Assembly: GCA_947074265.1 (NCBI GenBank)
Contig: CAMTPD010000023.1
Location: forward strand, 1-10,195
Length of the DNA stretch: 10,195 bases
Source: an uncultured Porphyromonadaceae bacterium
GTDB lineage: Bacteria > Bacteroidota > Bacteroidia > Bacteroidales > CAMTPD01
Reading direction: 5' to 3'
Shown: positions 1-6,600 of the stretch, piece after piece
How positions within the stretch are numbered: the first letter of the stretch is position 1
Layout: the number at the start of each line of letters is the position of its first letter
Notes under the pieces: model-generated
Told to the model about the DNA's origin: nothing
Databases searched by the model: none
The model's input: only the letters and a program-made list of their open reading frames with translations
Position numbers and translations under genes: made by a program

Positions 1-125
1 TCGAAAGGAAACGCCTTTCCAATCAAAAACACTTCTTTTGGGGTGTACGAGTTTGAATGTTTTATTTATAATATGGATGATATATATTGACTATTATAGA
101 TAATATAAATACATATAACGATGAT
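1..125. other. AT-rich left edge, possible tail of a convergent gene
   Basis: No gene can be assigned with confidence here. Bases 61-120 are extremely AT-rich (9 G or C of 60 by hand count), as expected for intergenic DNA. All three plus-strand frames are open from the left edge, ending at stops at 54-56, 88-90 and 101-103. The frame ending at 56 closes with the residues HFFWGVRV, an aromatic-rich ending that loosely resembles the last strand of an outer-membrane beta-barrel. That would fit a gene converging on the GH18 gene with the stem-loop at 126-174 between them. Seventeen codons are too few to decide. A 6-bp inverted repeat (3-8 and 14-19) is also present but has no T-run after it. Confidence 0.25.
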
Positions 126-174
126 AAAAGGCATACTTCAAACAGTGAGATTCGCTTGTTGAGGTATGCCTTTT
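126..174. terminator. Stem-loop terminator after the GH18 gene
   Basis: The arms 126-144 and 157-174 pair almost completely: AAAAGGCATAC on one side meets GTATGCCTTTT on the other, with one G-U pair, one bulge and a loop of about 12 bases. The stem begins 8 bases beyond the GH18 stop codon. Because the outer pairs are A-run against T-run, it can act on either strand, a usual design between converging genes. The T-run after the stem is short on both strands, so termination strength is uncertain. Confidence 0.75.
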
Positions 175-182
175 GTGTATGA

Positions 183-1184
183 TTATCGGAGTTCTTTGGC
201 AATGGTATTGCGGAGAGATCCTTGGGTATCGTCGCCGTCGTATTGCCAATACATGGCTCCTTTGAGGTTGTTGGTTTTGATAAAGTCACATTTGAGACGG
301 ATGGAGCGCGGATTGTCGAAACTGCAAACCAGTACTCCGGCTGTATCTGCCAGATAAGGTGCTTGCGATTCGTCGCTCCAGGCTTCTTGATAACCTTGCA
401 ACTTAATGATGTCTTTGTAGTCTATAAAGTTGCCGACCGCATCGTTGCCTCTTCCGTAAAATGGCATTCCCAAAACGAGTTTGTGCGCCGGGATGCCCGC
501 AGCCAAGTGTGCTTCGAGTGCTTGCCCGCACGAGTTGTTGCTGATTGCTGATGGATAGAGCGGTGCGTGATGAAGCGGTGGACGAGACATGTCGTAAGTC
601 ATGATGTTTGCAAAATCGATGTATGGATTGATGGCTTTGAAGTCGATGTACTTTCCGGAAGCAACTGTGGCCAATGTCAATAATTGATCTTTTCCGAGTG
701 CCTCGCGCAAGTCTTTCATAAGCAGTGTGAAGTTGTCGATGTCTTGTGGTGACGCAGAAATGCCGGCCCAATCGCACGAAGGGTATTCCCAATCGATATC
801 GATACCGTCGAGGCAGAACGTATCGGACACTTGCGCGCAATGTTTGGCAAAGGCGGCACGTTTTGCCGGATCGGCAGCCATTTCGCTAAAACGACCGCTT
901 CCCCAACCACCTACCGATAGTTGTACTTTCAGATCCGGGTATTGTCTTTTCAATGCTGTGATTTCCTTGAGACGGGCAGGGTTGTCGATGGTGACACCGT
1001 CGAACGTTTCATTGACATGTCCGAAGGCATAATTGATATGAGTAAGCGTGTTTACATCGGGCATGCCGGTAGAGCCGGAGGTAACGTAAGCCACGATGAT
1101 GTGCTTGGGATCTTGTTTTTGGCTACAAGCTGTGCAGCCCAACACCAGTAGAGCTACAGCGATACATTTGTACAACGTTTTCAT
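183..1184 (-). CDS. GH18 family glycoside hydrolase (chitinase-like) lipoprotein
   Basis: This is a complete 333-residue protein of glycoside hydrolase family 18, which hydrolyses beta-1,4 bonds next to N-acetylglucosamine by substrate-assisted catalysis. The family motifs appear in order: SxGG (S90-G93, LSVGGWG), the catalytic DxxDxDxE (D126, D129, D131 and the acid E133), the MxYD motif (M195-D198), GMPFYGRG (239-246) and the closing strand tryptophan (W313 in MYWQYDG). It is a single TIM barrel with no binding module. The N-terminus is a lipoprotein signal; C17 (VLGC) or C20 (CTAC) could be the lipidated cysteine. The ATG has no Shine-Dalgarno sequence. It starts 44 bases after the pbpC stop with no convincing promoter between, so it is probably the last gene of the operon. 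The substrate is not shown: chitin oligomers, host N-glycans (endo-beta-N-acetylglucosaminidase) and peptidoglycan-derived glycans are all possible. Family is certain, activity inferred. Confidence 0.93.
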   Translation of the reverse strand: MKTLYKCIAVALLVLGCTACSQKQDPKHIIVAYVTSGSTGMPDVNTLTHINYAFGHVNETFDGVTIDNPARLKEITALKRQYPDLKVQLSVGGWGSGRFSEMAADPAKRAAFAKHCAQVSDTFCLDGIDIDWEYPSCDWAGISASPQDIDNFTLLMKDLREALGKDQLLTLATVASGKYIDFKAINPYIDFANIMTYDMSRPPLHHAPLYPSAISNNSCGQALEAHLAAGIPAHKLVLGMPFYGRGNDAVGNFIDYKDIIKLQGYQEAWSDESQAPYLADTAGVLVCSFDNPRSIRLKCDFIKTNNLKGAMYWQYDGDDTQGSLRNTIAKELR

Positions 1185-1228
1185 GATAGAAGATTCTTAA
1201 GTTTGTCTTGCTAAGATAGTTATAAATT

Positions 1229-3604
1229 TTACTTGATGGTTACATAACGTGAGATGGTTTCGCCCTGACTGTCGGTGATGACGAGGTGATGGCGGCCCGA
1301 TTTACCTTGGATGGGCATTTGGTGAAAGTGGCGGGTGGTACCGATAAAGTCGTTGTCCCAATGCCAATATAGGGTTGCGTCGGGATCGCGATGGGCGACC
1401 TCCACGACGAGTTTGCCCGCGCTGCCATCGAGCTGACGGGGCAGGATGATGGCGGATATTCCGGTAGGATAGATAAACTGCATCGCTTGTCCGCTTTCTT
1501 TGCCTGCGCATGATGCGCTGAGTGGGGGCAAGGGGCGGTAGTCGGGATGGCGGTTTTTGTAGAACCATTCCCACGAAGGTGGGAGTACGAACCATGTGCG
1601 CTGTACGATGTCTCCGTCGGTGCAGCAATCGGCAAATACGCGCTCGGTAGCAGTACTGTTTACCGTAATGTTGATGTGGTAAGGGCAGGGTTGGGTGCGT
1701 TCGCCATTTTTACAGATTAGCGTGGTTACGGCATCGAGACAGAAGCGTCCTTTGAGATGACCGCTTTGTTTGCAGATTTGTACTTCTTCGAGTGCCTCAA
1801 ACGGTGTATCGAACCAACCGGTGGCAGGTAGGAAGTTGAATAAATCGAACATGACGGGTGCGGCGGTAGATGCTCCCGTGAGTCCGGCTTTGCCTTCGCC
1901 CGAAGCGTTGCCCACCCATACACCTACTACAAAACGAGGGGTAACACCAACTGCCCATGCGTCGCGATAGCCATAACTGGTACCGGTTTTCCACGCAACC
2001 TTTCGGATCGACGGCATCAAATGCCAGTCCATCTCTTCCGGACGGTTTACTTCACTCAATACTTCGAAGGTTTGCCAGATGGCTCCTGCATCGTAGAGTA
2101 AAGGTGTTTTGCTGTTTTCATGTTGTGCAGGAGCTGTTTTGCTGTCTGCCATACGGTATGCGGGTTGGTTCCAATCGATCGGATTGTAGGTGTTTTCGTC
2201 GTTGTAGCGGTTGAGTGTTTTTGCCATTCCGGCATAGACCGACGCAACATCCCAGAGGGTGGCTTCGGCTCCGCCCAAGATCAAGGATAATCCGTAGTAA
2301 TCGGCACTTTTATTGATTGTTTTCAAATCTGACTTTACAAGCAAATCTCGAAATTTCGGAATCCCGTAGTCGCGTAGCATGAGTACGGCAGGGATATTGA
2401 GTGAGCGTGCCAACGCATTTGAGGCCGGCACTGCTCCGTCGTATCCGCGGTTGTAATTCTTGGGTGCGAATCCTTGAATGCTGATGGGGATATCGGGGAT
2501 GAGTGTGTGTTGCAAGATTTCTCCTTCTTGCACGCGTGCGCAGTATAGGAAGGGTTTCAGAATACTGCCTGTGCTTCGCGGCGAACGTACCACGTCGACC
2601 TGATTGCCGGGCTGTGGTTTCGAAAATCCGACATTGCCACAATAGGCGGCAACGGTGTTAGACTCCAGATCGATGACAACGGCGGCGATGTGATTGATTC
2701 CGTTTTGTCTGAATTCGGCATTCCATGCTTCGAGTCTCTTTTCGGCTTGTTCTTGCCAGGTGCGGTTGATGGTGGTTTCGATGCGCTGACCTTTGTGTTG
2801 CTGATCGGCTTCGGCCACCAAGTGTGCTGCCATATCCGGAAGCGGACGCGGCTCGTCAGGTATGGGTTCGTCGAGCGAGGTGAGGTAATCGGTACGATTG
2901 ATGCTTCCTTGCTCGTACATACGCTTGAGCAGGCGGTCGCGTTTGTTGCGCAGGGCGGTTCGGTTTTTGCACGGATGCATCATCGAAGGTGAGTTGGGCA
3001 GTACGGCAAGCAGGGCTGCTTCTCCCCACGAAAGGGTGGCAGACGGATGACCGAACCATCGCCATGAAGCTGCTTCGATGCCCACCACGTTTCCTCCAAA
3101 AGGGGCATTGTCGGCATATAAATGCAGTATTTCCTCTTTGCTATAGGTGAGTTCGAGCCGCAATGCCCTGATCACCTCTTTTATCTTTTGCGGCAGGGTG
3201 CGCGGGGCCTGCTCCATCAGGCGGATGGTTTGCATGGTGAGCGTACTTCCTCCGCTTACTACCCTGCGAGCTTGTATGTTTTGCCAAGCGGCACGGGCTA
3301 TGGATACCGGATTGATGCCGGGATGCCAGTAGAACCAGTTGTCTTCGAAAGCGATTACGGCTTGTTTGTATTTTTCGTTGAGGCGGGGTGTAGAGGCAAA
3401 TCTCCACTGCCCGTCTTTGGCGATGCGTGCGCCCAGCAGTGTGCCGTCTGAGGCATATACAATGGTGCCCGTAGGCCTGTTGAAGAGGGTACGGGGTAAG
3501 GTGAAAAATAGAAATATGAGTAGGAAAGCCAATAGCCCGATTGTAATGAACCGGGCTATTGGCTTTTTGTATAGTTGATAAATTTTGTCTTTCAGTCGTT
3601 TCAT
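1229..3604 (-). CDS. pbpC: Penicillin-binding protein 1C (bifunctional peptidoglycan synthase)
   Basis: A complete 791-residue class A penicillin-binding protein, which polymerises lipid II and cross-links peptide stems in the periplasm. A short cytoplasmic tail is followed by one membrane anchor (about 18-37). The GT51 transglycosylase domain (about 45-215) carries EDNWFYWHPG with catalytic E87 and GGSTLTMQ (118-125). The transpeptidase domain (about 300-585) has the SxxK nucleophile S347-K350, SxN (S401-N403) and KTGT (539-542). A cysteine-bearing segment (C611, C622, C631, C640, C660, C661, C699) leads to a C-terminal BiPBP_C-type beta domain (about 705-790), diagnostic for PBP1C over PBP1A or 1B. 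All active-site residues are present. The start codon overlaps the stop of the alpha-2-macroglobulin gene, a pairing well known in bacteria, where PBP1C is thought to repair wall damage. Sampled lines reach 58-70% GC, higher than the neighbours. A perfect inverted repeat lies in codons 13-27. Confidence 0.96.
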   Translation of the reverse strand: MKRLKDKIYQLYKKPIARFITIGLLAFLLIFLFFTLPRTLFNRPTGTIVYASDGTLLGARIAKDGQWRFASTPRLNEKYKQAVIAFEDNWFYWHPGINPVSIARAAWQNIQARRVVSGGSTLTMQTIRLMEQAPRTLPQKIKEVIRALRLELTYSKEEILHLYADNAPFGGNVVGIEAASWRWFGHPSATLSWGEAALLAVLPNSPSMMHPCKNRTALRNKRDRLLKRMYEQGSINRTDYLTSLDEPIPDEPRPLPDMAAHLVAEADQQHKGQRIETTINRTWQEQAEKRLEAWNAEFRQNGINHIAAVVIDLESNTVAAYCGNVGFSKPQPGNQVDVVRSPRSTGSILKPFLYCARVQEGEILQHTLIPDIPISIQGFAPKNYNRGYDGAVPASNALARSLNIPAVLMLRDYGIPKFRDLLVKSDLKTINKSADYYGLSLILGGAEATLWDVASVYAGMAKTLNRYNDENTYNPIDWNQPAYRMADSKTAPAQHENSKTPLLYDAGAIWQTFEVLSEVNRPEEMDWHLMPSIRKVAWKTGTSYGYRDAWAVGVTPRFVVGVWVGNASGEGKAGLTGASTAAPVMFDLFNFLPATGWFDTPFEALEEVQICKQSGHLKGRFCLDAVTTLICKNGERTQPCPYHINITVNSTATERVFADCCTDGDIVQRTWFVLPPSWEWFYKNRHPDYRPLPPLSASCAGKESGQAMQFIYPTGISAIILPRQLDGSAGKLVVEVAHRDPDATLYWHWDNDFIGTTRHFHQMPIQGKSGRHHLVITDSQGETISRYVTIK
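3525..3566. repeat. Perfect 15-bp inverted repeat in the 5' coding region of pbpC
   Basis: Bases 3525-3539 and 3552-3566 are exact reverse complements (CGGGCTATTGGCTTT in the right arm), with a 12-base loop. In the pbpC message the stem begins at nucleotide 39 of the coding sequence and covers codons 13-27, the start of the membrane anchor. On the plus strand the right arm runs into two further T bases, like an intrinsic terminator. On the sense strand the arm ends UUU followed by CC, so it is a poorer terminator there. Its presence is certain; a role in pausing, coupling or RNA stability is inference. Confidence 0.9.
3601..3604 (-). other. ATGA stop/start overlap between alpha-2-macroglobulin and pbpC
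   Basis: On the minus strand the four bases ATGA hold both the pbpC start (ATG, 3604-3602) and the upstream gene's stop (TGA, 3603-3601). Such overlaps usually couple translation: a terminating ribosome reinitiates on the next gene. No Shine-Dalgarno sequence precedes the ATG, which fits reinitiation and the habits of this phylum. It also shows that the two genes share a transcript. Confidence 0.93.
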
Positions 3605-6600
3605 TCGCGTACAATGCTAATCTCAGTTGCGGTGTTGCGTGCCTGAACTCCGCTTTCATACATCGCTTCGCACTGAATAGCCGGAAGGTAGAACGTACCG
3701 GCGTATGCTGCTTGCAAGTGGATTGTGAAGCGTTTGGTTTCTCCGGCTTTGAGGTCGAAGAAGGTGCTTACACGATCGTCGCGGATATCTCGGTAGGTGT
3801 AATTGCCCGAAGGTGTATCTACACCGGCAAAACGGGTGTTGAGATTTTCCCAACCTGCCGCAAATACGCTGGTAAGCGCAAGATTGGTGTAGTTTGTTGT
3901 AGCACTGCTGTTTGTAATCTCAACCACTTGCGTAAACGGTGTGCCTTGCATCATGGATTGGATGTTGGCAGCCGTGCCGTCTTGATAACGATAGGATACG
4001 TTCATGGTGAGTCCGTTGTTGACTGCCGGAGCTTTGTCGAACAGCGGCGTATAGGTGTTGATAACTTGTGCAAAAAGTACCGTTTCACTTTTACTTTCGA
4101 TGTTGATCGTACCCGATGCTTTTGGTTTTTCGACGTTGGTTTGCCATACCGGAACAACGGTTTGCACGGCCGGTTGTTTGGCTTTGTCGATTGTCCAATC
4201 GAACTGTATGATACCGTTGCCTAGTTTTTCGGCATACTGTGCCATGGCCATCAGTCCGAAAGCGGTTGCTTGTGTGCTGTATTCCTGATCGGAGCTCAAC
4301 TGAGTGGCGATGCGTTGTGCCACAGGTAGTGCTTCGGTCATACGGCCCAATTGAGAGAGTGTCATCAGTGCGACACTTTCGTCACGTAGCGGCGAACCGA
4401 AGTCGGACGAGAAGCTGCTATTGCGGGTGGTATTGATCTGTGCCGGATCAATCAAAGACATTGCGATGTCATTTTTGCCGAGTAGAGCATAGGTATAAGC
4501 CAACATCCAGCGCGACGTTTCGTCGAGGTTGGTTTCGCGAAGACGGTTCATCGCTCCGGTTTCGGGCTCGTTGTAAAGTGCCATGGTGTACAGGCGATAG
4601 GCTTGGTTGAGCGCATCGTTGCCATTCCACGAACGGATGGCTTGTTTTTGATAGGTTTTCCACTTGGTGATCCAGTCGTTGCTGACATCGTAACCTTTTT
4701 GTTTGGCTTCGTACATAAAGGCTCCTGCATAGGATGTTACCCATGCACTTGCTGTATTTGCAGAGCTCCAATAGCGGATGCCTCCATCGGGGAGTTGTAG
4801 TCTGTTCATTTGTCGGATGGCTTCGAGTACCGCTTGCTTGATCTGCTCTTTGTTGTGGGGGGTAAGCGCGACGAGCGACGAGAGATAAAGCTGCGGGAAT
4901 GCCTGCGATATGATCTGCTCGGCACAACCAAACGGATAGTTGGTCAGATAGGCGAGTCGGCCGGTAAGGTTTACTCCCGGTATGCGTGACACGTCAACTT
5001 TTACGCTACCATTATCCGATCCTTCTGGGAATTGCCAAGTTAAACTAGCTTGTCCCGATGTCGGAATGGTTTTGCTTTCGACGATTGTAACCGGCAAATT
5101 CGCATTGCGTACATCCAATTCGATCGTTTCCGTAAAGGTGTCTCCGTTTGCCTTCGAAGTGATGGTTACGGTTTCTACACCTGTTTTCTTTCCGGCTTTG
5201 AGCTTGAAGAAGATTACTTTGTCTTCAGGTGCTTTCACGCTTACTTGTTGGGTTGCGTTACCTTCTAGCTGAAGAAGTCCGTTGGACGTAGCGACGCTTA
5301 CCGTTGCTGATGAAATGGCTTTGTCGGTTACAAACAGATTGACCGGCAGGTATATATTATCGTCCGGTGCTACCATGCGTGGCAGTGACGACAGGGTCAT
5401 TACTGAGTTTTTCACCTCTACACTTTTCGAGGCATTGCCATAGGCTCCGGCTTCACTTCCGGCAACTACCATTACACGCACCGCTCCTACGTAGGCCGGA
5501 AGTTCGATCTGATGTGTTGCTTTTTTGCCTTTAGCCAGTGTGAATGGTCCCATAAAGCGAACGACCGGTTTGAAGCGGTTGGCTTTGTTGCGGGATGTGT
5601 TGCGAAGTTCTTCGTCACCACCTACCGAAAGCAGTGGCGTAAGTGTGCCACCGTATGCGCCCATTACGTAGTTGTAAAGGTCCCAGGTGCGTACGCCCAA
5701 TGCTTCGCGGGTATAAAATTCGGTCCATGGATTTGGTGTGCGGAAGGCGGTAAGATCAAGCAGCCCTTCGTCGACAATGGCCAATGTGTAAGTCATTGCG
5801 GTTCCGGTTTTTTCGCTGATGGTAACATTGAACGGCTTTTGCGGTTTGAGCATATCGGCCATTTCGATTTGCGGTTCGAGGTGTGTTTTTTGATTCTCTA
5901 CTGCAATCGGTTTGATACCGTATAATCGGATTGGTAAATCATTTACCTTCTGACCGTGTGGCTGTAACAACGTTACGTGGATGTAGACGTTAGGAGCCAT
6001 TTCCGGGGTTACTTCGATGTTGAACAAGGTTGGTTTTCCGGCTTCGGTTGCGACCCATTGCTTTTGCAAAATAGATGATCCGTTTTCGATGGTAACCAAC
6101 GCACGTCCCGAAGATGCCTGCGGAAGTGTTACTTTTATTTGTTCGCCTACTTTGTAGGTGTCTTTGTCTGTTGTAAAGGTAAGCATGGTAGCTCCTTCGG
6201 GATCGCTAAGGAATGCTTGTCCTTGCGATGCCGGCCAGTCGATGTAGAATACCTGAGCGGTTGCATGTCCGCTGTTGGTGTCTTTTACATAAACCAAGTA
6301 GCGTCCCCAGTTCGGATATTTGATATCGAAGGAAACGGATGCTTTTCCGTTTTGTGTGGCTACGGTTTGGCTTTGGATGATTTGCTTGTTGACGCTGTTC
6401 ATATAGTTGGCAAGCGAACCGTTGTCTTTTTCCCACCACCAGCGCCAGTCGAGTTTATAAATAACGACTTCTACATTCGAACTGACCGGATTGCCTTGTG
6501 GGGATACCGTCATGATGTCGATGTAGTTTTTGGTGTCGGTAACGAGTGGAGTGTTGTCGGTAAAGTTGCGTACCTGTACACCGGCATACGAGGTAAAAGG

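Noticed and set aside
3..19. 6-bp inverted repeat GAAAGG/CCTTTC as a terminator
   Set aside because: The stem is short and no T-run follows it on either strand.
62..289. 75-codon minus-strand open frame overlapping the GH18 3' end
   Set aside because: It is out of frame with GH18, runs through the terminator stem, and has no ribosome-binding context or recognisable motif.
1185..1228. Promoter for the GH18 gene in the 44-base gap
   Set aside because: TATCTTAG resembles the -7 box with one mismatch, but there is no TTTG-like -33 box at the right distance.
3559..4224. 221-codon plus-strand open frame
   Set aside because: It lies opposite the macroglobulin gene, has cysteine- and valine-rich composition typical of an antisense frame, and shows no family motif.
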